From NCBI GenBank assembly GCA_016271365.2, contig CM057456.1, forward strand, positions 606,613,501-606,677,500: 64,000 nucleotides of DNA. The letters run 5' to 3'. A model generated the notes under the pieces. It ran no database searches and was not told the DNA's origin. It saw nothing but the letters and a program-made list of their open reading frames with translations. This stretch comes from Neoceratodus forsteri. Lineage: Eukaryota > Chordata > Ceratodontiformes > Ceratodontidae. The translations under genes were made by a program, and so were the position numbers. This document shows positions 31,641 to 43,790 of this stretch, one piece after another (the stretch's first letter is position 1; each line of letters starts with the position of its first letter).

Positions 31641-32222
31641 CAGTGCAAGTCCCAGGTGCAGGCTGAGAGGCTTGGCTCACCCCTGCAGTGTAACACACAA
31701 ACAGGAATCTCCTGCACCTTAATGATGAAAGTATATACTATGGTGACTAGATTCCAGAGAACTCAGTCCAAGAGTTTGCTCAAATGAATTTATTCCAAAG
31801 TACCATACCAATGGAAAATGTAAGCACTATTACACTACTATGTGATGAATACAATCACCATCATCACACCAGGTGCCTGTCGCTTCCCTCAATAGAGCTT
31901 AGTCAGGGGGACAAATGTCTGCTTACCAAGAAAAACACTGGGCACCCTGGGTAGTAGAGAGAGTAGGGAATTACTATCAGTTGGTGTATGTTTGTACAGC
32001 ATAATCATTTTTATCCCTGCTTATGAAGTGGGAACTGGAGCAGATATGACAGACCATGAGTTCCACCCAGTCTTAAATTACTGTGTTACTATGGTTATCA
32101 ACACAGGGGCACAATCAAAGATGCAGTTACTGAAGTAGTGGATAGGGTATCAGGTTTCAATATAAATGTTTTGTAATCTACTGTGCTCCCTCCTGGATGA
32201 AGCACAGTGTCACAGTTTCAGC
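31641..32222. other. Unassigned stretch
   Basis: Mostly featureless. The phrase tatgacagaccatgagttcc to ttaaattactgtgttactatgg (near 32,045-32,095) has the flavour of a CR1 3' UTR and terminal repeat, and could be the true 3' end of CR1-f. Confidence 0.35.
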
Positions 32223-32857
32223 CAGTGAAACTGATTTCAAGTTATAACGGTGAAAACGGAACGGCAACTCACATAACAGCAAGTACATGTCTCCAAATCC
32301 AAAATACACTACACAGCCACCACAGCAAGCCCCATTACAACAATGTCACTACACAATAAACTACTGAGACAACACAAACTAACATTTAATGTAGGGGCGA
32401 TGCCCCCCCGCACCCCAATATTAATATAATCAGGTCCGGGGGGGGCGGACACTGGGGGAAAGGGGAATACATGGGAGGGGGGCTACCGTGGCTGGGACAC
32501 CTCAGTTGGGGGAACCAGGGAAAAGAAAACAAAAATCCTAACAGCCATCACAAGTCACAAAAACATATACCTGCAGGCAGTTCCAAACCAGAAACCACTG
32601 GCATTCCAAGCGGAGGCCGTATCCACCACTCCAGGTGACCGGCTCTGCAGCAGCAAGCTTCATTTCCATATTTAACCCACATGACTATACCTTCCCTCAT
32701 CATTCACCCTCTCTGCTCCATTGCTGTACGCTTGCTATTCCCTCCCCTCGCTAAGCTCTCACAGTAGCTATTTCGTCAGGCGCGCAAATTGAGCCGCTCA
32801 TATTTGAGTCACTCAATTTGCTTCGCCCATATGATGGGATACCATAAAATCCTGTAG
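32223..32857 (+). mobile_element. hAT-4: non-autonomous hAT-like element
   Basis: Opens cagtgaaactgatttcaagt then tataacggtga, like the start of hAT-2. It carries agtacatgtc, the GC palindrome block ggggcgatgcccccccgcac (near 32,395-32,415), and ends atttgagtcactcaatttgc then atgatgggataccat, complementary to hAT-1 360-430 (gtgactcaatttcagcacc, ggtatccaatcat). No coding region. Confidence 0.6.
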
Positions 32858-33060
32858 AATGCTTCAGGAACCAAAATTCAGTGATAATCACTATAATTTG
32901 TCACGTAAGAAACTGCAGTGTTTTCCCTTCCTGGAGGAGTTGATGGGAGATGGGGGTTGATTTTCAGTCTCACCATATACCATCTCACCTTCTGGGCAGG
33001 ATGGGCTGGGGGCTGTGCTCTTCCTTCCCCCTCTCTCCCCAACAGACTGGGCAAGCCAGT

Positions 33061-34700
33061 GATAATTTGGATGACTTCTTATTGTTGGGGGCACTGGGAG
33101 CAGAGCACTGCCAATGGGTATGATCAACTTTCCAACAAGAATGCCAGAAGTTTGGGGTCCTTTAGCCCATGAAAAGTTGGAAGGCCCTACTACAGTGCTT
33201 TCATTCTTGTGCATTAAAATTGATTCTGGGGCCATGGTGTGCAGACATTCAGCTGACAAAGTTGAGTCATTGCAGAGCATAGTGAGTCAAGCATTGCGGG
33301 CAACAAAACTGACCCTGAATCAGATTCAACAGCAGCTCAGCCACCTTACTTTTGCAAGCCACATGATACCGAAGGGCTGCATGTTTATGAGGCAATTAGT
33401 AAAGGCTACCTCTGAGGTGTTAAAGTAACTCCACAGAGTTTGGATGACTGCCCAGATGAAGAGAGACTTAGTGATTTGGGGCACATTTTTGGCAAATTTT
33501 AACAGTGTGATGGCCTGTCTCAAGGTGGCAGTATTCAATGATAATTGAGCTATTCAGTGATGCTTCCATGGGACCAGAATTTGAGGCATAACTTCAGGGG
33601 TCCTGGTACACAGGAACATGACCGGGGGGGGAGGGGCTGACAGGTTGTGGGCCTGACCTGGACTTTTACAGTTATAGAGTTCTTTCCAATAACAGTAGTG
33701 TTAGTGTTAAAGGAGAACTATCTTAGAGGGAGAAGGGTGTTATTCAGGTTGGAGCAGACAATATGGGGGTAGTGCATACAATCAACAGATAGGGAGGATC
33801 AACATGGAAAATAGAGGGCCCGCAATTAATTTTCATCCTCCTCTGTCTGTTGAGGCATGTACGAGGAAGTGCAATGGGGTAACTGATGCTCTCTCTCATT
33901 CGTAGTGGAACTGTTTCCAGATTCTGGTACCAGAATCTGACTATGTACTCTATCAGGTTCCTTCATTTCTGTGGTAACTGGGAGGCTTGGGGACTGTACA
34001 TTTATTTGCCAATTGACAGCAATGAGTACCAGGGGGACTCAAAAGAGGTGTTGTGCAATTCCTGTGGATCTGTGATCTTCCTGGATTGGGCAAAGAGTGG
34101 CCATTACCGGAAGACCAGTGGAGTTGATTTGTGGTGGCAATGTAAGATGAAGGTTGTCGGATGTCAGTGGTGGGCCATTATCTGTCAGGCATTGTTTAGT
34201 TCAGCAGGGTCCTAGGCCTAGAGGAGTATTAGCAAGCTTTTAGAATGCATGACATTCTTCTGGAATTGGGTCAGTCAGAGTACAGGATGCACAATAACCC
34301 AGTACACTGGAGACCATGGCAGTGGCACTGCCAGAGCATTGCTTTGACTCACAGGAGGCATGTCTATTTCAGGTAGCCTTTTTCTTGATGTTCTGCAAAG
34401 ACTTTTGAGTAACAGAGTTCACAGCAGCAGCAAAGAATGATATGGACAAAAAGGGGTTACTAAAGGGTGACATCATACTGTCAGAGAAGGGTACCATGCT
34501 GCACATTAGGAGGTCAAAGACAGATCAGAAGGAGTTAATAACTTGAGCAAAGGTAAAGGTATGGAGGGATGGGACTTTTATGTTGAGCCTGCTGGGGACA
34601 TGTGAAGCATGACAACATTACTGTGCATACCTCGGAGCTGTACCACTTGGATGACCAAGCTTTACATTTTGTGATATGCTATGCCACAGGGAGCCCAATC
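33061..34700 (+). pseudogene. YR retrotransposon polyprotein remnant: RT, RNase H, recombinase
   Basis: Pieces in several frames. The RT active site reads NLDDFLLLGALGAEH (33,064; YLDD in relatives). A 105-codon frame at 33,114-33,428 carries LSFLCIKIDSGAMVCRHSAD then LTLNQIQQQLSHLTFASHMI, the diagnostic post-palm segment of DIRS/Ngaro RT. RNase H pieces are IELFSDAS (33,544) and GADNMGVVHTINR followed by a stop (near 33,749-33,790). A weak ORF at 33,886-34,215 may be a spacer or esterase-like region. The recombinase signature is DIILSEKGTMLHIRRSKTDQ (34,464-34,525). It is thoroughly pseudogenised. Confidence 0.78.
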
Positions 34701-34734
34701 TGATGAGGGACTGGGCTGATGGTGAGTAGGAAGT

Positions 34735-35480
34735 GTCTCCAAGGCTTGTCTTAGGTGGACCTAGGTCACCCAGGCCCAAGGTAGGGAATGGGACACCTGT
34801 GACCAGAATGAACTGGTACCTCTTTTATGGGTGACCACATGATGTTGTGATGCTCATGCCCAGCACACATAAACCTGAGCTTACTGCAGTAGTGTCATTC
34901 TTTTTTTTTTTTTTTTTAACCAATTATTTTACCAGGTGAGACACACTAAGCTGAAAGCTTGTTTGCAGGTACAACCTGAGAGCACAAGGAAGTTAAGTGA
35001 CTTGCTCAGGGTCACACAGTATGCACCTAGGGGGCTGTGGGATTCAAACCTAGGTCTCCAGATTTGCAGCTCAGAGTCTTAACCCACTGCGCCATACTGC
35101 CTTCCCCCCGGGCCAGGATCTGTCTCATCGGGCCCTCAGTGTGGGATTCCACAATGGAGGTCTGTGATCTTTAGTGTGAGTGTGGGGGTGGCGTGCCTGG
35201 TGCTACACCCAGGACTTATTGTGCAAAGGTGTTCCTCAATGTCAGTTGCCAATATTACCCCAGGATAGAGCCTTGTCAATTGGGATGGACTAGGGTCCTC
35301 ACTCTCTTACCACTAGAGGGGCAGGCAGGGTCCTGGTGAGTGACTCCTTCCAGCACATGTGATATGTGTAATGCCTAAAAACTGTTAACTAAACACATGG
35401 ATGTGGCTGATTGAAAAACAACAATCATGTAATTACTGTCTCTGGTGTGAGGGAGAAAAGGAGGTGCATCTTGAACAACC
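34735..35480 (+). repeat. Split direct repeat B1 of the YR retrotransposon
   Basis: Shares ordered blocks with 36,150-36,585: gggacacctg, actggtacctcttttatggg against actggtgcctcccttatggc, ctcatgcccagca, gggccctcagtg, atggaggtc, gcctggyrctrcacccagga, and attactgtctctggtgtgag against ttactgtctctagtgtgag. B1 is longer because it contains the SINE at 34,901-35,105. Confidence 0.72.
34901..35105 (-). mobile_element. SINE-S1 copy (tRNA-derived) inside repeat B1
   Basis: Minus strand: aaggcagtatggcgcagtgg (A box), gttaagactctgagctgcaa, aggtttgaatccc (B box), gtgtgaccctgagcaagtca, cttaacttccttgtgctctc, and an A tail seen as the T run at 34,901-34,917. This is the best preserved S1 copy in the window. 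It post-dates the YR element. Confidence 0.92.
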
Positions 35481-36149
35481 AACTAGTATCCCTTCCTGGA
35501 GGAATTGATGGGTGGAGAGAAGTTGGTTTTTGGCCTCCCAATCTCCCTCTCTCTATCAGGGCAGGTTGATCAGGGGGCCATGTTGCTCCTCCTCTCTTTC
35601 CCTCCCCCACAGAATGGGCCAGCCAGAGGGGGGTCTGAGTCAGGGTTGTGTGTTGACCCAGTCATGGCCCACTGTGGATAGGGCTACAGCCAGGTAAGGG
35701 GAGAAGCAGGGAGAGTATAAATTGTACCAAACAAGGTTTAACAGTGTGTCCTGAATAATCTGCTGGTGCAGTTATGGGCAGCCAGTCCACAGAGAAAAGC
35801 ACAAAGTTTAGAAGCTGCACTCAACAGTAAGCTGTAGCACTGTGGACTCAGGATCCTCTCTTCTGCTCCTCTCCAAACAGAATACTTCTCTACCCACCCA
35901 CCCACCAAAATCTAATAATGATAGAGAGGGCCCTTCCCTCTACTGGGGGAACCACCATACGGGTTGTGGAGGAATTCTGCTGGGTATTCCCACTATGGGG
36001 TTGTTTTCCCAGGTTTTTCATCTCCACCAGGTAGACCTCTGAGTTGAGACAATGAAGTAGTATGTGCAGGCCATACTAACTGTCATAGTCACATTGTAAG
36101 CACAGTAGGAGTCTCTCTATGGCTTGCCACAAGTGGGGTCAAATTCGCC

Positions 36150-36585
36150 TGTCCCCAAGATAGGGGACACCTGAACCCACAACAGACTGGTGCCTCCCTT
36201 ATGGCTGGCTACACAAGATGCCAATTCTCATGCCCAGCATGGATGAGTCCAAGTATACAACAGCTATACAATTCCTCCAGAGCCAGGATCCACACAGAGG
36301 GCCCTCAGTGAGAGATTTCCTGATGGAGGTCCACTATTTCTGGTGTAGGTGAGATATGCCTGGCACTGCACCCAGGATGGCTGGCACAAAGGCTCTCACT
36401 CTTTTTGCATGAGAGGGAAAAGCTGGATTCCCTTGAAAGACTCCCTGTGGTGCATGCATCATATGTATAACAAGCAAAAATTGTGAAATAAACATATGGC
36501 TGGTAGCCATTCAAATCATAACAACAGTGTGGTTACTGTCTCTAGTGTGAGTTGAGGCTTGAACAACCGACTTATTACTGTGTGC
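36150..36585 (+). repeat. Split direct repeat B2 of the YR retrotransposon
   Basis: Terminal partner of B1 (see 34,735), ending near ttgaacaacc-type text that also ends B1 (cttgaacaaccaact at 35,470 and cttgaacaaccgact at 36,557). This marks the 3' boundary of the element. Confidence 0.7.
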
Positions 36586-36589
36586 TTCA

Positions 36590-37690
36590 TCCTGGTATGC
36601 ATCACCGTACTTCAAGCACTCAATTTTATAACTGGTTTCAATGGCTGTGCAAGTCTATCACCCCATCACTGCCACTACTACTATTTATCAAATTTAAAAA
36701 AGTGTTCCACTTTGGTAATGCAAAATGTTTTGCCAAGCACTGGCAGAAAAATTAAAAATGTTTATGTAGTAGTAAACTCTTTATCTTTATACAGGATTGG
36801 TGTAAAATCACACCATTAGGACCAAAGGTTCTATTTACTAGGTGGTCCTGTTACAGCAATTGTAAAACATAAATTTAAAAAACTAAAATACCATATTTAT
36901 ATTACAGCAACATCTCAAAATTGTAGAGCAATGTCTGTTGTTCCTTATCTGTTGTGGGAAATCCCACAATATCCATTGTAAGTCAAGTTTAAGTCCAGTA
37001 ATTGTGGGTAAAAAGTTGAACAATTACACTACTTGGCATTTTAATATAAAAAGTCCACACTTCGCCAGCTTCACAAATTGCAGAATGTTTATGAATTATT
37101 TATTTTTTTATTTATTTGCATTTTTGCAGACCTTAGGCAATTCTGACTAGCACTGCTGACTTCTGAACAGCTGAGCTATTGACCTGGATAGCATCTTTCT
37201 TCTTTTGTTTCTTCTTTTTTTGACATTTTTTATTCTTTATGCCCCCCTGCATGCTGGTGCTGCCCTTTTCCCACAGATGCATCCAGCCCTGTCCTTCTCC
37301 ATCCCTTAGTGCTTACCTCGTTTGATCCCCTACCACTTGCCCCTCATGGTGGAGCCAGGCAAATATTCCCCCCCCACTCCTAGTGCAATGGCAGGAGAAA
37401 CCTCTAATGAAGGAGCAGCTAGAGAGGCCAGGCCAAGCCAGGTCTGAGACTGCCAAGACAATCCTGCATGCACCAGGGATTTTTGCTTTTCTGCTTCACT
37501 CCACTGGTATGCCAATGTTCATGGAGCCTCAAGCTTGTGCAAACCAAGTAAGTATGCACAATGCAGATTCTGGTCAAGAATCCCCCCTTCCTGCAGTGCC
37601 TTCACTATACTACTACCCATGCTCACCCAGGTGGAAGTTTGCAGTGACACTCCCCCTGCCAGTCATCAGCATTACAACTCATGAACGGTA
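36590..37690. other. Unassigned stretch
   Basis: AT-rich to 37,250, then moderately GC-rich. No LINE, SINE, tandem or inverted structure was identified. The ~100-codon frame at 37,383-37,691 has no recognisable domain and no neighbouring gene features. Confidence 0.4.
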
Positions 37691-40010
37691 GTAGTCAATC
37701 AATCAATCAATCAATCAATCTATATTTTACCAGGTGAAACACCATTGAGGATAACTCATTTGCAAGGTGGACCTGGATATAATACAGAGAAAGTGAAAAA
37801 AGCTATACAGAAGTGGAGATATACATGTAATAAAATGATACACTAACAAGTATTAACAGATACAGAACAATTGCAAGTGAGCACAAGAATGTGTACAGTA
37901 AAGAAATATATATACAAAAAGTATACAGCAAACAATGTTCAGTATTATAAGGACAATTCATAAGAAGTGTTCCAGAAAGAATAGAAGGCAAGAGTGTAGA
38001 GAAGGGTGGGAAATCCTAGAGACACACTAGGTGAGGACACACTCCACTGGATAAGGGTTAGCTAGAGGGGCAATTACAGGATTCTTTGAAGGAGTGTGAG
38101 AAAAGCATTTTGAAGGTAGACATGTTTATGGGGAGAACCATTTTCAAAGTTTTTTGTAATGTGTTCCACAGCAGCGGGAGTGCATGGCTAATGGCCGCTC
38201 AGTCAAAGTGTGAGTTCATTTTGGGGATACTGAATGAGGTGAATGCAAGGCTTCTGAGGGAGTAATTACCTGTAGCACAAATGGGCAAACAATCAGAGAT
38301 GTAAGGTGGGAAGTTCTTGGTGAGTGCTCTGAGGGTCCAGAGGGCAGCATTTCTTTGTCTTCTAAATTTTAGAGAAATTCAAACAACCAAGGAGTAAAGG
38401 GTGCAGTGGTGGGTGGAGTAAGATGGCGTCGGTAATAAATCTTATTGCCCTGTGGTAAAGGGTATTAAGTTTAGAATGGACTGAACTAGTATCTTGGCCA
38501 TATAGGAAGTCAACATAGTCTAAAAGAGGAATAAAGGTGGTTTGGACATGCCTGATCTTAGCATCCTGGGCAAGTAGGTGCTTTATCCAGAAAAAAAGAC
38601 CTAGTCTCTGTTTGAGTTTTTTTGAGAGCTCATCTACGTGATCAGTAAAGGATAATTTGTGGTCAACATAGAACCCCAGGTATTTGAATTTTGACATGAA
38701 TTCTACGGAATCACTCAGGAGTATTGAGATTTGAGGAACTAGGCCTAGGGAACTTGGATTGGAAGCATTAACTACTGGAGAAAGGAGCATGGATTTGGTA
38801 TTTTTTGTGTTTAGCAGAAGTTTTTTGTGCAGCAGATTTAACTGTAGCCTATTGAAGTCTATTTGAAGGTCCTTGCTAGTTAGCTAACTCTGGGGTGGGC
38901 CTGTTGATGCACAGAACTATGTCATCAGCAAAGAGATGAACACTGGATAAGCTGACAACTGAGTCTATATTGTTAATGTAAATTGCAAAGAGTAGGGGAC
39001 CCAGAATGGACCCTTGTGGCATGCCTCTCAGTAGCACTTTCAGTGGTGAGAGATCTCTGTCCACTTTGACCTGTTGTTGTCTACCAGTAAGATAGCAGGT
39101 AAACCATTTTAATGCCAGAGGGTCCAGGCCAAGGTTTTTAAGGGTATCCAAAAGCAGTTCATGATTGACTGTGTCAAATGCCTTACTCAGATCAAGAAAT
39201 AAGGTGTAAACATAGTTCTTGGAATCTAGGGCCTTCTGCTAATCATTGGCGACCTTAGCAAGAGTGGATGTTGTACTGTGGTGTGGGCAGACACCTGACT
39301 ACACTGGATTTAAAAGGTTAAAAGCCTCTATATAATTCCTAAGCTGGGCATCAATTAGTTTCTCAAGTAACTTGGAAAGGGTAGGAAGCAGGGAAATTGG
39401 CCTGTAATTATTTAAAGCCATGGTGTCACCAGACTTAAAGAGGGGTATGATGTGAGTGGTTTTCCAGATTGAGGGGATAAGTCCTTGGGCCAATGACAAG
39501 TTGAAAAGATGGGTGATGGGGCAGACAAGACATGTAAACCAAGTTTCAAGAAGTATGGTTCAATCAGATCAGCACCTGCACTCTTTCTGGTATCCAAGTG
39601 GAGTAATATGTCTTCCACTTGCTTCAGGGTGATAGGAGAAAAGGAAAAGAAAACATCACAAGCAAGGGTGTCAGTGGGGGAGCCTCCTGAGGCCTGGGTG
39701 CAAAGTTGTGCCCTGAGGGCGTCAGTGGGCGAGGAGTCAAATGCCAGCCCAGCAGTCGCAAAATGGTTGTTGAATCGATCAAGAATCAACTGTTTGTCCT
39801 TAATGAAGGAATCACCAGAAGCGATCTTAGCTGGGAGGGAGCTTGTTGAGGCATGGCCTTCAATCTCTCTTAGGGTTTTCCAGAAGTTAGCCATACACTT
39901 TGTGGATTAGCCCAATTTGCTGAGGAAGTATGTAGATTTTTCAGATCTGATAAGCTTTGTTCACAGTAGTTTCTTGCCGCTCGAAAGGTTGCCCAGTCAG
40001 AGGTGTCAGT
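37691..40010 (-). mobile_element. L2-d: 5'-truncated L2-type LINE
   Basis: Minus strand. The 3' end is a (TTGA)n tract (37,695-37,720 on plus, atcaatcaatc), followed inward by the 3' UTR (ttttaccaggtgaaacacc) and the ORF2 tail. RT motifs are clear between 38,360 and 39,500, and the EN-RT linker reaches ~39,900. The subfamily differs from L2-b, L2-c and L2-f in its RT sequence and terminal repeat. Confidence 0.87.
38362..39894 (-). pseudogene. L2-d reverse transcriptase region
   Basis: Four frames make the domain. 39,894-39,412 holds linker and RT start (KLGLHV preceded by SAGADLIEPYFL). 39,499-39,299 reads IPSIWKTTHIIPLFKSGD and NNYRPISLLPTLSKLLEKLI. 39,151-38,876 reads CYLTGRQQQVKVD, GMPQGSILGPLLFAIYINN and the catalytic HLFADDIVLC. 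38,790-38,362 carries KFKYLGFYVDHKLSFTDHVD, LKQRLGLFFWIKHLL and DYVDFLYG. The active-site aspartates are intact, but stops and shifts between frames kill it. Confidence 0.88.
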
Positions 40011-40035
40011 AGTGTTATTGCTGGGCTAAGAAGAA

Positions 40036-41030
40036 AATGCTATGGCCATTGTTCAACATCTCTGCCATTTCCTAAGAAACAAAGCACTAAACAGCAGCAC
40101 ATATGAAAGAAGTAAACAGTATCATATATATGGAATGAAAAGCAGGAATTAGGAGTTGCACAAAACAACCATCTACTTTGCATTTTCCAGTGTTATTAAG
40201 CATAGAAAGGGCAGCAGTTAAAAAGAACAAATTATTAACACAGCATACAATGGTGAAATTATCATGATTGGAAACTGAAGAGGTTCACTCATAACATTAT
40301 GACTAAGCATGGACTTTAAAGGGAAAAGATGGAGAAAAGCTGAGATTGGACAAACTTGGGGGGTACACCACTTTGATGCTGTGACAGCTGGAGAAGGTAC
40401 AAACACACAACATTTATCAAAGTACAGATTAATACCAATTTATAACATACTTTGCAGAAAACCATAACTACTTTAATTTGAAGAACAGGGGTATATGTGT
40501 TAAGCCTTTTTTATGTTGTAATGACCAATATTAGTTTTCAAAACACAGGTAAGCAGACATATGCGGCTCCTTACCTAAACTGATCAATCATTGTAGGAAC
40601 ATGTTAGAACATCTGTTTTACTTGCTTTTTAGCAGAGTATGAGACTACATAAATTCCATGAGTTGCAAACACAGTATTATGGGTATGCAAATGATATGGT
40701 TGTGTAACATCTCTGCCATTCCCTGAGAAGCCACTGAAAAGCAACACATACTATATGAAATAAATAGTAGCACATATGTGGAACAAAAAGCAAGGGCAAG
40801 GTTTCAAGCAGGAACTAGGAGCCACACAAGAGATCCTCTAGCTTTGCATTTTCCAACCTTGTGAGTGGGTGGGGACTTCAAAGAGAAAAGGGAAGAAAGG
40901 TGATGAATGGACAGAATTAAGGAGGAGATTCAGTATTCTGAAGCTGTGATGGGGGAGGAGGGGTTGCATTCAAATGCCCTCTCACGGTTCAGACTGATAT
41001 CAATATGTTTGCATGTTTTGTAAGTGAACA
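40036..41030 (+). repeat. Direct duplication, ~350-430 bp units at ~650-bp spacing
   Basis: 40,054 (aacatctctgccatttccta) and 40,706 (aacatctctgccattccctg) start two similar tracts sharing agcacatatgaaagaagtaa, ggaattaggagttgcacaa, tttgcattttccag, gggaaaagatggagaaaagc and caatttataacatactttgc-type text. The second copy lacks ~90 bp. A weak third trace lies near 41,265-41,300 (catgaacgtggaacagcaaag). Confidence 0.65.
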
Positions 41031-41034
41031 TAAA

Positions 41035-42657
41035 AACACAGTTAAAACCTTATAGAAAGTCTGGAGACCCCCCCCCCCCCAAAAAAAAAATAACAGAGTT
41101 TCTTTTGTTAGCAATTGTAATCAAAATAAAATAATTTCCCAAAGATCTTTAAACTAGAATACATACAAACACATTCTGCAGTTGGGATTTTCTGTGCAAG
41201 AACTCAGCCACAGGGAGATGTATATGCCATAGTGACAGTTACTTTGAATTAAATAGGAACATTCTACATGAACGTGGAACAGCAAAGAAAAGAGGCTATG
41301 CATACCCCCAAAAGGGTCTTAGAAATACTTCTTTTTTTTCTTTAGCTAGCTAGCCAGTACTTGTCAGGTTTATAAAGTGGTGCACTCCATCATGGGTTGA
41401 TGGATGACCATATTTTCATTCTTTGGTGTGAGCAGAACCCTCTCAGCATAAACTGTGGAAGTGATGTATAGCGGCATGAAGAAAACTGATGGTCTTAACT
41501 GAAGTCATTAGTATCCAGGTAACAACTCCCCACAAAACCATAACATGATTTAGGTAATTTTTCTAGCACAAATCTTAAGGAAAAAATAGAATTTATCTAC
41601 AGTAGAGGTTTCCCGAACTGAAGAGTAATAGAAAAATGGTGTCATATTACACATATTTTAGTTTTATTAACTATTTGCTGGGTATACTATGTCTTTTTCC
41701 TCACGGAATAAATTTTAATACCCTAAATATTTATATTAACATTCATTCTACTCTTTTTTGATGCTACTATGTCCATGATGTATTGAGTGATTAATTAATT
41801 GATTTAGTTCAGTACAGTACAGTACAGTCATATACCAACTAATTCTGTACAAGATTATTCAAATACTAGAGCACTTTCTATAATTTAAGCCAAGCTGTAA
41901 ACACATTATGCCAAAACTAGCAGTAGTTATGCCATCAATAAAAAAAGTGACAAATACAGATAGAGCAGCAACAAAATAAAAGAACACTTTGCACCAGTCT
42001 AAAGCAACAGAAATAATGCTAATCCACAGAATCAAATCAGTGCTGTATTCCCAGAGATATCCATTAGCACTCATGGATAATCAAAACCTTGAGAGGCTTT
42101 GGACATTGGAAATTAAGTGTTGCAGAAAAAGCACTGGTCATTGGGGTGTTTTTTTTAGACTGAATAAAACTTGCTATTGATTAAAGGACTTACTAAACTG
42201 GGTAAGTTCATGCTTACACCAGTGGTCAACTTAATCCCCCTTTCAAAGCTGATATACATTTCTGGAAGGTACGTAAGAGAAAGAAAAAAACGGAGCAAGA
42301 CAAGAGTGTTGTTGCATTCAAGGTTAAAATAAATATATGGTGACATCTAGATGGCAAAAAGAAAGAATGTAAAGAGAAACAAGGCTTGTGGGTCTAAGAG
42401 TCTGTCCAGCAATTAAAGTGCTTGAGGGGGATGCATGAAAACCATCTGCTGTATTACAGCATCTTACATGTCTGACACACAATGTCCTGATTTCTCTGTA
42501 CGTCTAGTTTATCTAGGTTGCATTTGAAAAGAAAGTGGTCATGGGGATAGTGTCAATCCCAGTTCCACAGGACAAATCTAAATGCAAATGTTCTTAATGG
42601 AATTGATTTTTTTAGGATATTCTATTCCTCTTTGGGGATTCCAGATAAAGGAGTTGT
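41035..42657. other. Unassigned AT-rich stretch
   Basis: Holds a mixed C then A homopolymer (41,069-41,090) and a short (AGTAC)n run at 41,810-41,830. No LINE or SINE is recognised. Confidence 0.4.
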
Positions 42658-42888
42658 GTTTTTTTTTTAAGTTTATTTATCCAGGATAGACCAATCAAGA
42701 TGCAACATCTTTTTTTATAGTTGAGGTTCTGTTGTTGCTAGATTTTACAGGTGAAATGAATAAGACACAGGATTAAGCAATTAGCTTCATGTCACATTAT
42801 CAGCCAGTCAGTAATCGAGGTGATGATTCGAAACTGGGTCTCCCGGTTTGTTGTTTTCTTCTCAAACCACTATAACACTCTGCCATTA
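42658..42888 (-). mobile_element. SINE-S2 copy (tRNA-derived)
   Basis: Minus strand: ggcagagtgttatagtggtt (A box), gagacccagtttcgaatcat (B box), then a body ending in the A tail seen as the T run at 42,660-42,668, with aagtttatttatccaggata. The copy at 61,786-62,012 has the same 3' text. It abuts VS-2 directly. Confidence 0.8.
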
Positions 42889-43790
42889 TATCTTTAAGCA
42901 ATAAGGCACAATGGGGCATTGGTGGTACTAGGTTTCCCCCACAGTCAGGGGTGTAATGAGGCATGAGGTGAAGCCGAGTGCCTTCAGCTCCCTGACCATG
43001 GGGGAAACCTAGTACCACCAATGCCCCAGAGTGCCTTACTGCTTATATAAAATAGGCATTTAGGCATCTTTTAAAAAATGAACACTCTAAAAGTTTTCAA
43101 AGCCACAAAAATATAATAAAATGTTGCTAAATAATGTAAAATAGTCCCTCCACAGATGTTTTTGACTGGTCAGTCATCTATCTTTATTCACATTTAGTGC
43201 ATTGTGTGATTGCTTACCAAGGAACAAAAGAATTCAAAGCTCTGCATTATGCCATTAGCAGAATGCCCCCCCCCCACACACACACACACATGGAATAGTA
43301 ACATGGAATACATGTATTAAAAATTCTTCAGAGTTCCACTGGCAAACACACACAGACTCACACACAGGCCTCAGGTGGAGCCAGAATCTCAATTTTATCT
43401 TTTGCCCGCTAAGGAGCAGGGAGTTCTTTGGCAACCTGCTAGTGATAGGAGGGGGATTTTTCATAGTCATCGACAAAACACCAGCAAAAGAAACTCTGAC
43501 TAGTACCTGATTTTTTAAATTTGTGTATGTGTGTAAGGAGGGGCTCTTGAGTGAAAATAACATTAAATTATTTACTTACTTTGTTTAATTTAATGGACTT
43601 TTATTTTTAGGGCCTAGTTGGCTTTTTTTATATATGAGTAAAGACTGCAGCCATTTTTATGATGGAAATTAGGAAGTAAGTGGCTTATGAACTCTGTGAG
43701 CTGCCCTGGTTGGCAGGGACTTGTTTTTAGCCATTGGTGGTACTCACTTACTGCCATGGCTAGAGCCAAGTCTCAGCCAATTCAGATATA
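42889..43790 (-). mobile_element. VS-2: private-stem hairpin element
   Basis: Hairpin end at 42,895-43,045: arm ctttaagcaataaggcac, then a perfect 29-bp stem (42,913-42,941 ggggcattggtggtactagg... with 42,999-43,027), loop with gcatgaggtgaagccgagtg, and arm agagtgccttactgcttat. The other end at 43,773-43,785 (cagccaattcag, complement ctgaattggctg) is preceded by a small hairpin with cattggtggtact at 43,732-43,744, a third copy of the stem motif ~700 bp away. Orientation is opposite to VS-1 and VS-4. No ORF of note; a (CA)n run sits at 43,270-43,290. Confidence 0.72.

Larger units (their letters stand above)
32885..36585 (+). mobile_element. Ngaro/DIRS-like tyrosine-recombinase retrotransposon remnant
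   Basis: Plus strand, strongly decayed. A leader segment (32,922-33,065, ccttcctggaggagttgatg...) is followed by RT end, RNase H and tyrosine recombinase remnants. Non-coding repeats then follow in the order B1 (34,735-35,480), A2 (35,487-36,130) and B2 (36,150-36,585). A2 repeats the leader text (ccttcctggaggaattgatg) and B2 repeats B1, so the order is A1-body-B1-A2-B2. That split-direct-repeat plan is known for Ngaro/PAT-type YR retrotransposons. The gag and RT N-terminus are missing. SINE-S1 sits inside B1 but not B2, so it arrived later. Confidence 0.75.
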
